DNA from: Rhodothermales bacterium | GTDB lineage: Bacteria > Bacteroidota > Rhodothermia > Rhodothermales > UBA10348 | Length of the DNA stretch: 64,000 nucleotides | NCBI GenBank assembly: GCA_040221055.1 | Contig: JAVJVN010000019.1 | Span: forward strand, 62,001-126,000 | Direction of reading: 5' to 3' | Shown here: in pieces, positions 33,308 through 42,135 of the stretch | Numbering within the stretch: position 1 is the first letter of the stretch | Layout: the number at the start of each line of letters is the position of its first letter | Made by a program: the position numbers and the translations under genes | Notes under the pieces: model-generated | Seen by the model: only the letters and a program-made list of their open reading frames with translations | What the model was told of the DNA's origin: nothing | Databases searched by the model: none

Positions 33308-35641
33308 TCAGGGCAGGTGCCGGGAGAGGGCGCGGCGCAGCGCTGGACGGGTCTCCAGGGCCAGCGCGGCTTCGAGGGCCTGCGGGGTGATGGCGTCGTC
33401 GGGCAGCACGTCCAGCGCTGCTATGGCGGCCGCGCGCAACGCGGGGAGCGCATCGGGCAACCAGGCAGCGGTACGGCGGCGGACCGTGGCGTTCCCGGGC
33501 TCCACGCGCGCGGCCGCCAGAAGCGCTTCGCCGCGCGTCACCGGATGGTGGGGATTCTCCGTGAGCGGCAACAGCGCGGCGACACGCTCCCGCGCCCCCC
33601 GGCTGCTTCGTTCAACCAGTCGGATGGCTGCCCGTCGGATGCGGTCGGCATCGCTGTCCGTGACCAGGGCCGACTGCAGGACGGACCACGCCAGATCCTC
33701 TCGCCGTTCGACCAGGATCCGCACGGCTTCCTCCAGCAGGAAACCATTCTGACTGGTGTTTGCCGTCCGCAGGGCTTCCTCGGCAGCGGCCGGACCCGGC
33801 CAGGCGGCGAGCGCGCGGAGCCAGGCCAGGCGAACGCCCGGGTCGGTGGCCGAGGACTGCTCCTGGACCATGCGCAGCGCCGACGTCGACGGGGCCATGC
33901 CCGCCAGGACCGGCAGGGCAGCCTGAAGCACATACGGGCCGGATCCGGTCAGTGCCGGCCGCAGGCCGATGATCAATTCCGGTTCGGCGCCGCCCCGGGC
34001 CAGCAACGAGAGGGACCGGATCCGGCCCCCTGCTGTTTGGGCATCCCCGAGCTGGGATGTCACGTCGTCCAGGTCAGGGTCGGACGAAAACGCATACAGT
34101 AGATTTGCCGTTTCGTCCAGGTGAACGTACCGGGGCCGCAACGGAGCCTCATACACGAACCGGACCTCATTCGCGTCCAGGTGCACCGGGTGCCGTTCCA
34201 GTCCGGCCAGGGACGAAATGACGATGTCGGTATGGATGTCGAATACGTCCGGGACCAGCGGTCCATCCTGCTCCTGGGTAAGGATGACGGCCAGTTGCCC
34301 GGCTTCCGGGCGGTGGGAGTAGATGAGCGTGAAGACCGGATGACCGGCGCCGTACACCCACGTATCGAAAAAGGCACTCCGGCCACCGACCAATTGGCGG
34401 AAGGTTTCGGTATCCACGGCCGCGGAGGCGGCCTGCGCATCCAGGTCCGTGGCCGCATCGAGCACCCGCTCCACCCCGATTTCCTCGGCCAGCATGTGAA
34501 GGACCCAAAGGCCTTTCCAGGTGGCGTGTGCGTCGTTCAGGTCGGAGGGCGTATACCAGCGATCCCAGATCAGCGGCCGGACGTAGCGTTCGGCTTCCTC
34601 CAGGTACCGCGTGCGGGCTGTTTCCAGGATCAATCCGTAGGCCCCGTCGCCATGCTCCTGGCGGAGCGCCTGGGCGGCCGCGAATACCGGGATGGCTCGC
34701 GACAACCAGGCATCCGTCGGGAAGACGTTCGTCTGGAGGCTTCCGAACCGGGCCTGGAAGCGTGCTGCACGGGTCGCCAGATCGGCCATGAGTGGGGAAT
34801 CTTCCAGCAGCGCCGGATCGGATTCGAGACGGAGACCGTTCCAGATCTGCGTGGGATAGCCCGGCGGCAATGCAATGGACCGGCCGGTGCTTCCACCGGT
34901 CGAGTCCACCTCAACCGTCACGAATCCGGATTCAGCCGCGAGAAAGCCGACGGCATGTGTCAGGCGTTCTCCCTCGGGCTGCCAGATGTGCGTTGTGGCT
35001 TCCGGTCCGAGCACTGTGCTGTTGGGGCCATCGGGCCAGAATACGTCCCATCCTGACGGAACCGTCACGCGGATGTCAGCCGAGTACGCATCGAACCACT
35101 CGAGGGGCGCCGGTATCCAGTGCGTTTCATCGGCCCGGCTCGGGGTCCATGCCGCCTTCCATCCACCCCGATCGCGGATATCGTAACCTGCGCGGGAGGT
35201 CTCGTAATCCACCTGGACCACGACTTCTTCCGCACCCCCGTCCGGCAGCGCGATGTACAGGGAATCCCCCGAGGTCGTCCAGCGCGTCGAATCGGAAAAC
35301 ACGCGGACGTCACGTATGTCCACGGCACCCGCGCGCAGGATGAATCGCCGCGCTGTCGACGTGGCATCAACCGAAACACGATAGACCGCCGAGCCCACAA
35401 GCCGACGTTGCTCGGGCATCAACAGGACCGATGCCTGGACATGATGGATATTGATGCCCGGTGCAAGATCCGATTGGACGGGGGCCTCCATCGGATGGTA
35501 CGCATCCCGTGACACCGCTTCCAGCACCTGCGCACGGACGCTCAAGGGCGAGCCCACGAGGACGGCAACCAGCAGAACCCACCGCACCATGCCCTTCGGA
35601 ACGGCGGTCAGAACAGTCATGAATGGGCCGGAACGCGTCAT
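33308..35641 (-). CDS. M1-peptidase-like exported protein without catalytic motif, with HEAT-like C-terminus
   Basis: About 777 residues with a signal peptide (core VRWVLLVAVLVGSPLSVRAQ). Residues about 45-240 resemble the M1 aminopeptidase beta-sandwich (INIHHVQASVLLMPEQRRLVGSAVYRV; AWTPSRADETHWIPAPLEW), and about 330-460 resemble the M1 helical part (WKGLWVLHMLAEEIG, FFDTWVYGAGHPVF). The zinc site HExxH-x18-E and the GAMEN loop are absent, so it should not be a peptidase. The last 220 residues are Ala/Leu/Arg-rich helical repeats of HEAT type. Its start overlaps the stop of the upstream flippase-like gene (ATGA), so translation is coupled. A binding or scaffold role in the envelope is my inference. 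Confidence 0.75.
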   Translation of the reverse strand: MTRSGPFMTVLTAVPKGMVRWVLLVAVLVGSPLSVRAQVLEAVSRDAYHPMEAPVQSDLAPGINIHHVQASVLLMPEQRRLVGSAVYRVSVDATSTARRFILRAGAVDIRDVRVFSDSTRWTTSGDSLYIALPDGGAEEVVVQVDYETSRAGYDIRDRGGWKAAWTPSRADETHWIPAPLEWFDAYSADIRVTVPSGWDVFWPDGPNSTVLGPEATTHIWQPEGERLTHAVGFLAAESGFVTVEVDSTGGSTGRSIALPPGYPTQIWNGLRLESDPALLEDSPLMADLATRAARFQARFGSLQTNVFPTDAWLSRAIPVFAAAQALRQEHGDGAYGLILETARTRYLEEAERYVRPLIWDRWYTPSDLNDAHATWKGLWVLHMLAEEIGVERVLDAATDLDAQAASAAVDTETFRQLVGGRSAFFDTWVYGAGHPVFTLIYSHRPEAGQLAVILTQEQDGPLVPDVFDIHTDIVISSLAGLERHPVHLDANEVRFVYEAPLRPRYVHLDETANLLYAFSSDPDLDDVTSQLGDAQTAGGRIRSLSLLARGGAEPELIIGLRPALTGSGPYVLQAALPVLAGMAPSTSALRMVQEQSSATDPGVRLAWLRALAAWPGPAAAEEALRTANTSQNGFLLEEAVRILVERREDLAWSVLQSALVTDSDADRIRRAAIRLVERSSRGARERVAALLPLTENPHHPVTRGEALLAAARVEPGNATVRRRTAAWLPDALPALRAAAIAALDVLPDDAITPQALEAALALETRPALRRALSRHLP

Positions 35642-36639
35642 GAGCGGGCGGGGCGGTTGCCGAGATACAGGATTCCGAGGAAGCCGGCAGCCACATACAT
35701 GACCATCTGTCCCGTGTGGGTCAGCAGGGCGTATGTGGCCGCATCGGTTTCGGGCACAAGATACAGCAGGCCAAGGGCCTGGACGGTAATGAAGTGGTAG
35801 GTGCCGATGCCCCCCGGAGCCGGGATGACCACACCGATGGACCCGATGAGCATGATTCCGAGGGCATCGAGCATCGAGAAGTCCGTCATGTGAAGCATGG
35901 CAAACGGGACCCAGGCCATGAATACGTAGCAGGCCCACATGGCCACGGACTGGACAATCAGCGTCCCGGTCCGACCGGTGCGGAGAACGGACAGCAATCC
36001 CGACCGGAAGGTCTGGATGAGGCGCCCCAGGCGCGATTCGCCGCTTGACCGTCGGAGGACCACCAGCCAGAATACGACGCCGCCTCCGACCAGAGCCGCT
36101 CCGGACAGCAGCAGCCAAGTCCCTGTCGACACCGATCCGAGCGGACGTCCCAGAGCGTCGATCAGGGCCGGGAGCTCATTGCCGTAGATGAGCGGGAGCA
36201 TCAGCAGCCCCAGCCCGAGCATGACGACGTCGAGCACACGCTCCACGACGACCGTGCCCAGCAAGGTGGAGAACGGAATTTTTTCATGGGCGGCCACGTT
36301 TCCGGTGCGGATGAGTTCGCCCACCCGGGGGCCGGCGTAGTTGGCCATGTAACCCACCATGAGGGACAGGAAGGCCACCACGCGGGAGGTTCGCCTGGAT
36401 TGGCCGGGCAGTTTGTCCATCATGAGGCACCACCGTTCTGCGCGCAACCAGTGGCTCGCGTAGGTCGCGACGACGGCGGGGGGCATCCACCACCAATTGG
36501 CCTGTTTCAGGGCCGTGCCCACGGCCGCGAAATCGGCATTCCGGAGGGCAAACCAGAGCAGGACGGCTGCGATCGCAAAACTGCCCGCGCGGATGGCCCA
36601 GGTCCTGGCGCGTGAGGATAGCGCGTTGGAGTTTCCCAC
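35638..36639 (-). CDS. Flippase-like membrane protein (LPG synthase TM / UPF0104 family)
   Basis: A 333-residue protein with about eight membrane helices, matching the lysylphosphatidylglycerol synthase transmembrane (UPF0104, AglD/MprF-N-like) family: SHWLRAERWCLMM, LSLMVGYMANYAGPRVGELIRTGNVA, LGTVVVERVLDVVMLGLGLL and GSIGVVIPAPGGIGTYHF are typical blocks. The C-terminal synthase domain of MprF is missing, so it should be a lipid flippase-like protein. GTG start at 36639, two bases after the LolA gene; the stop overlaps the next gene. It is in the middle of a four-gene overlapping operon with an aminotransferase and LolA. Confidence 0.88.
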   Translation of the reverse strand: MGNSNALSSRARTWAIRAGSFAIAAVLLWFALRNADFAAVGTALKQANWWWMPPAVVATYASHWLRAERWCLMMDKLPGQSRRTSRVVAFLSLMVGYMANYAGPRVGELIRTGNVAAHEKIPFSTLLGTVVVERVLDVVMLGLGLLMLPLIYGNELPALIDALGRPLGSVSTGTWLLLSGAALVGGGVVFWLVVLRRSSGESRLGRLIQTFRSGLLSVLRTGRTGTLIVQSVAMWACYVFMAWVPFAMLHMTDFSMLDALGIMLIGSIGVVIPAPGGIGTYHFITVQALGLLYLVPETDAATYALLTHTGQMVMYVAAGFLGILYLGNRPARS

Positions 36640-36641
36640 GC

Positions 36642-37298
36642 CTACTGCAGGTCTATGACTTCAACGCCGTCCGGAATGGCGAACGAAAAGGCGTCTTCCG
36701 CCAGGGAGGGATTGAATTCGACGTCGGACAGGTGGAAGGTCATCTGTACGTCGTTCAGGTCAACGACATGCATCCGCAGGACGGCCAGGTCCGCGGGGCG
36801 AATCCACATCGTAACGGTCTTGAAGGAGGCGAAGGCATCGGTCGGCGTCAAGCCGAGGACGTGCATCCGTGTGCCATCCAGAGACGCATCGGCCTCCTGC
36901 CGGATGGCATACGCCGAATCGAACTCACCCAGGAACGACGTCAGCGAGAAATCCTCCATGTCGTCCTCCACGGTATTGATGAGCACTTGCCGCTCGGCGT
37001 GGTTGTGGATCCAGGTGCGTTCGCCGTCGCTCACGATGGTCTGACTGCCCGTTTCAATCCGGTAACGGTCGCCGGCAATCCAGACCCGACCGGAATACCG
37101 CTCATCCATCTCCAGGAACTCGGAGGAGATGGTCTGGACAAACCGGGCCGCCATGGTAGTCTCCGCACCGTAAAGCGCGCGGACCTGGTCCGCCAGCGGT
37201 TGCGCCCCGGTCGGAGCAGTGAACGCGCCGGAAAGGAGAATGCCCAGCAGAACGGTCAGCGCGGCGGTCGGGAGTATGGACAGGTGTCGGGTTGTCAT
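36642..37298 (-). CDS. lolA: Outer-membrane lipoprotein carrier LolA family
   Basis: A 218-residue periplasmic protein with a signal peptide (core LTVLLGILLSGAFTAPTGAQ). The mature part has the LolA open beta-barrel pattern: ARFVQTISSEFLEMDERYSGRVWIAGDRYRIETGSQTIVSDGERTWIHN and later MWIRPADLAVLRMHVVDLNDVQMTFHLSDVEFNPSLAEDAFSF. In Proteobacteria it shuttles lipoproteins from LolCDE to the outer membrane; Bacteroidota usually carry LolA-like proteins too. The start (37298) lies in an ATGA overlap with the upstream aminotransferase gene. The neighbours (flippase-like, M1-like) suggest an envelope lipid or lipoprotein task. Confidence 0.9.
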   Translation of the reverse strand: MTTRHLSILPTAALTVLLGILLSGAFTAPTGAQPLADQVRALYGAETTMAARFVQTISSEFLEMDERYSGRVWIAGDRYRIETGSQTIVSDGERTWIHNHAERQVLINTVEDDMEDFSLTSFLGEFDSAYAIRQEADASLDGTRMHVLGLTPTDAFASFKTVTMWIRPADLAVLRMHVVDLNDVQMTFHLSDVEFNPSLAEDAFSFAIPDGVEVIDLQ

Positions 37299-38443
37299 GG
37301 TGACAACAGTACGTCCACCAGGGCCTCCAGGTCCCGTTCCGTGTTGTAGACATGCGGTGAAATCCGCACGGCCGTACCACGAAGCGACACATGGACGCCG
37401 GCTGCGCGCAGCTGCTCCTGGACCGTCGCCGGTTCCAGGCCGGCGGGCAGGGAGAGGCCGAACAGGTGGTGGCCCCGATCGGTCACGGGCGCCGTATGGA
37501 ATCCATGCCCTTCCAGTTCGGCCAGGGCCGGCGCCATCAATCGCCGACACCAGTCCTGTATGCGCTCCGGCTGCCATTCCAGCAGCAACGCGAGGGCGGC
37601 TTCCACCATGGGCAACAGCAGGAAGTTCGACCGTTCCCCGACATCGTACCGGATGGCCCCCGGCGCATAGTCATCCACGTAATCCACGAGGCCGGCAAAA
37701 TTGCTGCTTCCCTTGCGGGCAATCCAGTTTTCCTCAAGCGGAATGCCGTCCAACAGACGTTCTCCCCACCAGGCCAGTCCCGTCGCGTAGGGGCCCATGA
37801 GCCACTTGTATCCGGCTGCCGCCACCAGGTCGGGCTGGATGGCAGGCAGGTCCATGGGCAGGGCGCCGACCGACTGCGTGCCGTCAATGATCAAGTACGC
37901 ACCGACGTCCCGGACGCGCTGGCCGACCGCCTCCAGGTCAAACAGGGTTCCGTCCGTCCAGTGGACATGGGGTACGGCCACGATCCGGGTCCGCGGTGTA
38001 ATGGCTTCGAGCAGGCGCACATTCCATCCGGCCGCGGTCGGAGCCCGGGGTATGGTGCGTACGGTGGCGCCACGCTCGGTCGCGAGCCGCCGCCATGCAT
38101 AGACATTGCTCGGAAACTGATCCTGCAGATGAACGATTTCGTCGCCGCGGCCTATCGGGATGTTGCGGGCGGCCGTGGCGATGGCGTAGGAGGCAGCGGG
38201 AATGAGCGATACGCGCTGCGCCGTTTCCGGAACGCCGAGCAGCCGGGCAAAGGCGCTTCGGATGCGTTCCGCGGGTTCGAAGAAGCCGCTCCCGGACAGT
38301 CCGGAAGGGTCGCGGGATGCCACCAGGGCCTGGATGCCCGCCTCTTCCACGGCGCGCGGCGTGGGGGACATATAGGCGCAATTCAGCCAGTGGACCGCAT
38401 CCGGGATCTGAAAAGCGTGGCGTTGGCTTTCGAGAGGGTTCAT
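37295..38443 (-). CDS. Class V aminotransferase-fold PLP enzyme
   Basis: A 382-residue PLP protein distantly related to the one at 9622-10830. Cofactor residues seen are Asp187 in LIIDGTQSVGALPMD and the Schiff-base Lys213 in AAAGYKWLMGPYATG; substrate-side features include VPHVHWTDGTLFDL and a C-terminal small domain with VHVSLRGTAVRISPHVYNTERD. It belongs to the isopenicillin-N epimerase / kynureninase-like part of class V; the substrate is unknown. It is the first gene of a minus-strand operon, overlapping lolA by four bases. Start at 38443 (MNPLESQRHAFQ), 100 bases from the next upstream gene. Confidence 0.88.
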   Translation of the reverse strand: MNPLESQRHAFQIPDAVHWLNCAYMSPTPRAVEEAGIQALVASRDPSGLSGSGFFEPAERIRSAFARLLGVPETAQRVSLIPAASYAIATAARNIPIGRGDEIVHLQDQFPSNVYAWRRLATERGATVRTIPRAPTAAGWNVRLLEAITPRTRIVAVPHVHWTDGTLFDLEAVGQRVRDVGAYLIIDGTQSVGALPMDLPAIQPDLVAAAGYKWLMGPYATGLAWWGERLLDGIPLEENWIARKGSSNFAGLVDYVDDYAPGAIRYDVGERSNFLLLPMVEAALALLLEWQPERIQDWCRRLMAPALAELEGHGFHTAPVTDRGHHLFGLSLPAGLEPATVQEQLRAAGVHVSLRGTAVRISPHVYNTERDLEALVDVLLSP

Positions 38444-38543
38444 CCCTCCAATATACGACCGCGGCGGCGGGGTCCACCCCCTGAACCCCGCGCCGCAGTC
38501 GCCATGGACCGGCCCCTCATCTGGAGGCACCGGTCAACGGTTA

Positions 38544-38912
38544 CTATTGTGTCTTGACGATCACTTCGACTTCAGCGATTGCGGCTGCTTCGGCAGAAAT
38601 CCGTGCCTCCAGCTTCCGCAGATCCCGCTCCAGGTCGTCCGTGTTGAATTCCCACGATGAAGGGGCCGAATGCCGATGGATGCGGATCAGGCGGTGGACA
38701 TCCGGCACTTCGATTTCAACGAGATGAGGAATGGCCGGCACTTCGGCGATGGCCATGGCTTCCGTCGTGCGGCCGAACAGCGGCAGGTCGGGCCAGAAAT
38801 GGCGCGCGACGACGGCCGTGATATTGGCGGAGAGGAGCAGGATGGCCAGGATGCCCAGACCCATCACGACTTTTTCGCGACGCCCGCTGGCGTCCGGTTC
38901 AGTTGTGGACAT
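38544..38912 (-). CDS. Single-pass membrane protein, unknown function
   Basis: A 122-residue protein. A short charged N-terminus (MSTTEPDASGRREK) leads to one membrane helix (about 15-36, VVMGLGILAILLLSANITAVVA), then a probably periplasmic domain with EIEVPDVHRLIRIHRHSAPSSWEFN and a C-terminal amphipathic helix (DDLERDLRKLEARISAEAAAIAEVEVIVK). No family recognised. It lies on the minus strand between hisA (39 kb) and the class V aminotransferase operon with short gaps (59 and 100 bases), so it may belong to either transcript. Confidence 0.6.
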   Translation of the reverse strand: MSTTEPDASGRREKVVMGLGILAILLLSANITAVVARHFWPDLPLFGRTTEAMAIAEVPAIPHLVEIEVPDVHRLIRIHRHSAPSSWEFNTDDLERDLRKLEARISAEAAAIAEVEVIVKTQ

Positions 38913-38971
38913 GATTCGCGTTCGGCAGGTTATAGTAATCCGACCTGTTCAGAACGCGAATGGTTGGCGCC

Positions 38972-39802
38972 TTATTGCCCGGATGGGCCACAATTTCCCG
39001 GATTGCCGTTCGGGTCGCCGCCGGGGCCGTGCAGGCGGGCGGTGGAGAATTGTCCGAGGTCCACGTCGTCCTTCTGGTTCCAGCACCAGAATTGCTGGCA
39101 GGGGAACCGGTTCTCATAGAGGGCCCGTCCGACAATGACCGAGTCCACCCGGTACGGCTTAAGACTGGCAATGGCCATCAGGTCGCGGTAGTCGCCCACC
39201 CCACCGGAGGCCGTAATGCGGGCACGCGTCAGGCGAGTGCCGAGCTCCCGATAGGCCTCCACATTGGGTCCTTCCAACGTGCCGTCGCGAGCAATATCCG
39301 TATACACAATGCGACAGCAGCCGGCCTCTTCCATTTTCAGGGCAAACTCCACGGCATCCTGTCCGCTGCCCTCCAACCATCCGTCCACGCGGACCTCGCC
39401 GTCGCGCGCATCGATCCCGACCACAATCCGACTCGACCCGAAGCGGGCCACCGCTTCCTTCACCAGATCCGGCTCCCGGAGCGCCGCCGTCCCCAGGATG
39501 ACGCGGTACACACCGGCTTCCAGGGCTTGCTCAATATCCTCCATCGTCCGGATGCCGCCGCCCTGCTGCACGGGAATGTCGAGCGTGCGGCAGATTTCGT
39601 GGATAACGGCCCGGTTATGCTCCTCACCGCCACGGGCCGCGTCCAGATCCACGACGTGGAGCACCTTGGCGTTCTGGATACGCCACAGCCGTGCCATCTT
39701 GACCGGGTCCTCGAAATAGACTTTCTCTTTTTCGTAGGATCCCTGGTACAGGCGAACGCAGCAGCCGCCGCGCAGATCTATGGCCGGAATGACGAGAATC
39801 AT
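38972..39802 (-). CDS. hisA: HisA, phosphoribosylformimino-5-aminoimidazole carboxamide ribotide isomerase
   Basis: A TIM-barrel isomerase of histidine synthesis (step four). The phosphate-binding and catalytic motifs are clear: VIPAIDLRGGCCVRLYQG (Asp9), VVDLDAARGG, VQQGGGIRTMEDIEQALEAG, VILGTAA, YTDIARDGTLEGPN and ITASGGVGDYRDL. The barrel ends near residue 240; a C-terminal tail of about 35 residues (ENRFPCQQFWCWNQKDDVD and beyond) is not usual for HisA and is rich in Cys, Trp, Gly and Asn. No other his genes are in the window, so the pathway is dispersed. PriA-like bifunctionality cannot be judged from sequence. Confidence 0.93.
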   Translation of the reverse strand: MILVIPAIDLRGGCCVRLYQGSYEKEKVYFEDPVKMARLWRIQNAKVLHVVDLDAARGGEEHNRAVIHEICRTLDIPVQQGGGIRTMEDIEQALEAGVYRVILGTAALREPDLVKEAVARFGSSRIVVGIDARDGEVRVDGWLEGSGQDAVEFALKMEEAGCCRIVYTDIARDGTLEGPNVEAYRELGTRLTRARITASGGVGDYRDLMAIASLKPYRVDSVIVGRALYENRFPCQQFWCWNQKDDVDLGQFSTARLHGPGGDPNGNPGNCGPSGQ

Positions 39803-39918
39803 GGGTATCGGTAGGGTCGGCGGCTGAAACGGAGGCAGTCGCCGGGGGTTTCCCGACCCAACGTGCGGTTTTTATGCGGATTCCTCGGACCGTCGTCCGG
39901 TGTCGCCTTGGCATGCCG

Positions 39919-39925
39919 TATTTTG
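39919..39925 (+). promoter_or_regulatory. Possible -7 element upstream of metG
   Basis: TATTTTG at 39919-39925 lies 34 bases before the metG ATG, in the same CCGTATTTTGAC context as the carA promoter. No TTTG is present at the right distance upstream, so support is partial. Confidence 0.3.
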
Positions 39926-39959
39926 ACGTTTTGCTACCTGTTCATTTTTCTGCGACGTG

Positions 39960-42095
39960 ATGTCCTCCTTCAAGCGCATCCTGGTAACCGCCGCCCTGCC
40001 GTACGCCAACGGACCCATCCATCTGGGTCATCTGGCGGGCGCGTATCTGCCCTCCGATCTGTTCTGTCGCTATCAGCGTCTGAAAGGGAAGGACGTGGCC
40101 TTCATCTGCGGCTCGGACGAAATGGGGGTCGCCATCATGGTCCGAGCCCGGAAGGAAGGCATTGACCCCAAGGAACTCGTGGACCGGTACCACCCCATGA
40201 TCACGGATGCGTTCGAGCGGTTCGGCATGTCGTTCGACCACTACGGGCGCACCACCTCGTCCGTGCACGCGGAAACCAGCCAGGCCTTTTTCAGCGATTT
40301 GGCTGCCAAGGGAACGTTCACGCTCCGCACGGAAAAACAATTGTTCGACCCTGAGGCCGGAATATTCCTGGCGGACCGGTTCGTTGTCGGTACCTGTCCG
40401 GTCTGCGGGAATGCGAACGCCTATGGTGACCAGTGCGAGAAGTGCGGATCGTCGCTCAGTCCCCTGGAATTGAAGGATCCCCGAAGCACGCTGTCCGATG
40501 CTACGCCGGAGTTGCGCGAAACCACGCACTGGTACCTGCCGCTCGGCGACTTCCAGGACCGGTTGTCCACGTGGTTGGACACGCACGCAGACTGGAAGCC
40601 GAACGTGTTGGGTCAGGTCAAGTCCTGGCTGAAGGATGGGTTGCGTGATCGCGCCATCACGCGCGATGTGCCCTGGGGCGTTCCTGTTCCTGAAGATGCT
40701 GCCGCCGCGGTAGGTGTGTCCGCCGAGGGCAAGGTCATCTACGTGTGGTTCGATGCGCCCATCGGATACATTTCGGCCACCAAGGAATGGACGGCGGCAC
40801 AGGGCCATCCCGATGCATGGAAAACCTGGTGGCAGGACGAGGAAACCCGCCTGGTCCACTTCATCGGAAAGGACAACATCGTTTTCCACTGCCTCATGTT
40901 TCCGGCCATGCTCATGGCCCACGGGGCATTCGTGTTGCCGGACAACGTTCCGGCAAATGAATTCCTGAACATCGAAGGCGACAAGCTCTCCACGTCCCGG
41001 GGCTGGGCCGTCTGGCTGCACGAGTACCTGGACGAATTCGATCCAGACCTCCTGCGCTATGCGCTGGCCACGACGCTGCCCGAAACCAAGGACGCCGACT
41101 TCACGTGGGGCGAATTCCAAACGCGGGTCAATTCCGAACTGGCCGATGTGCTGGGTAACTTCGTCAACCGGACCATGACATTCGCGACCCGGTATTTTGA
41201 CGGTGTCGTCCCGGAATTGAAAAATTCGTCCGCCGTGGACTCGGAAACCCTCGCTGCCATCGCCGACTTCCCGGAGCGGATTGGACGCGCGTACGACAAT
41301 TACAAGATGCGCGAGGCCGTGTTCGAAACGATGGCCCTGGCCCGACTGGGCAACAAATACTTCAACGATACGGAGCCGTGGCACACGCGCCGGACGGACA
41401 TGCAGGCGTGCGCCAACACCATCCACGTATCGCTCCAGATCTGTGCCTCGCTGGCCGTACTCATGGACCCCGTGCTGCCGTTCTCAGCCGAGAAACTGCG
41501 CCGGATGTTGAAGTTGGAAGGTGTGCGGTCCAGTATGCCGGCGGACGGCGATGCGAATGGCGCAGCCGCTGGTGCGCCGGCCGGAATCGGGTGGGATGCC
41601 GCTGGTCAGCCTTTGATGTCGGCCGGCGCCTCACTGGGCGAATCCGAAATCCTGTTCACGAAAATCGAAGACGACGCCATGGAAGCCCAGATGCAGAAAT
41701 TGAAGAAAGCAGATCCTCAGGGCGGCGGGGCTGACGGGGCAGAAGAAGAAGCATTGCCCTATGCGCCCGTGGCAGACACCGCTACCTTTGACGACTTCAT
41801 GAAAATGGACTTCCGTATGGGTACCGTCCTCGAGGCCGAGCCTGTGCCGAAGTCGAAGAAGCTTCTGCGCCTGGTCATCGATCTGGGCTTCGAGAAGCGT
41901 CAGATCCTGGCCGGAGCGGGCCAACACTATTCGGCGGAAGAGATGATTGGTCGGCGGGTGGCCGTCGTGGCGAACCTGGCCCCCCGCAAGATGATGGGTC
42001 TCGAGTCGCAGGGCATGGTGCTCATGGCCGAAGACCGCGACGGTGGACTCTTCCCGATCACGTCGGGCGGAGAAGACGGATCGGTCATCCGTTAA
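39960..42095 (+). CDS. metG: Methionine--tRNA ligase with C-terminal tRNA-binding domain
   Basis: A class I synthetase of about 711 residues. The nucleotide motif is YANGPIHLGHLAGAYLPSDL, the zinc knuckle is CPVCGNANAYGDQCEKCG, and the second signature appears as DKLSTSRG (KMSKS-type, with Leu-Ser-Thr-Ser). The anticodon-binding helical domain follows. The C-terminal 110 residues (DFMKMDFRMGTVLEAEPVPKSKKLLRLVIDLG ... RKMMGLESQGMVLMAED) form the EMAP/Arc1p-type tRNA-binding domain that dimerises the enzyme. A long Ala/Gly/Asp-rich linker (about residues 520-545) joins them. GTG 39957 and ATG 39960 are adjacent; ATG is preferred. Confidence 0.97.
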   Translation: MSSFKRILVTAALPYANGPIHLGHLAGAYLPSDLFCRYQRLKGKDVAFICGSDEMGVAIMVRARKEGIDPKELVDRYHPMITDAFERFGMSFDHYGRTTSSVHAETSQAFFSDLAAKGTFTLRTEKQLFDPEAGIFLADRFVVGTCPVCGNANAYGDQCEKCGSSLSPLELKDPRSTLSDATPELRETTHWYLPLGDFQDRLSTWLDTHADWKPNVLGQVKSWLKDGLRDRAITRDVPWGVPVPEDAAAAVGVSAEGKVIYVWFDAPIGYISATKEWTAAQGHPDAWKTWWQDEETRLVHFIGKDNIVFHCLMFPAMLMAHGAFVLPDNVPANEFLNIEGDKLSTSRGWAVWLHEYLDEFDPDLLRYALATTLPETKDADFTWGEFQTRVNSELADVLGNFVNRTMTFATRYFDGVVPELKNSSAVDSETLAAIADFPERIGRAYDNYKMREAVFETMALARLGNKYFNDTEPWHTRRTDMQACANTIHVSLQICASLAVLMDPVLPFSAEKLRRMLKLEGVRSSMPADGDANGAAAGAPAGIGWDAAGQPLMSAGASLGESEILFTKIEDDAMEAQMQKLKKADPQGGGADGAEEEALPYAPVADTATFDDFMKMDFRMGTVLEAEPVPKSKKLLRLVIDLGFEKRQILAGAGQHYSAEEMIGRRVAVVANLAPRKMMGLESQGMVLMAEDRDGGLFPITSGGEDGSVIR

Positions 42096-42118
42096 ATGTA
42101 ACCTGGCAGGTTACATTT
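42094..42118. repeat. Perfect 25-bp palindrome at the metG stop codon
   Basis: Arms AAATGTAACCTG (42094-42105) and CAGGTTACATTT (42107-42118) flank a single G. The TAA stop of metG overlaps the first arm. The site is between convergent genes, which suits a bidirectional terminator, but there is no U-tract on either side. It could also be a protein-binding or dispersed palindromic element. Confidence 0.6.
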
Positions 42119-42135
42119 GAATACGGGCCGTCGGG

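Noticed and set aside
39942-41426. A 494-codon minus-strand frame opposite metG.
   Set aside because: The metG product is well conserved in the plus frame, and the antisense frame has no motif.
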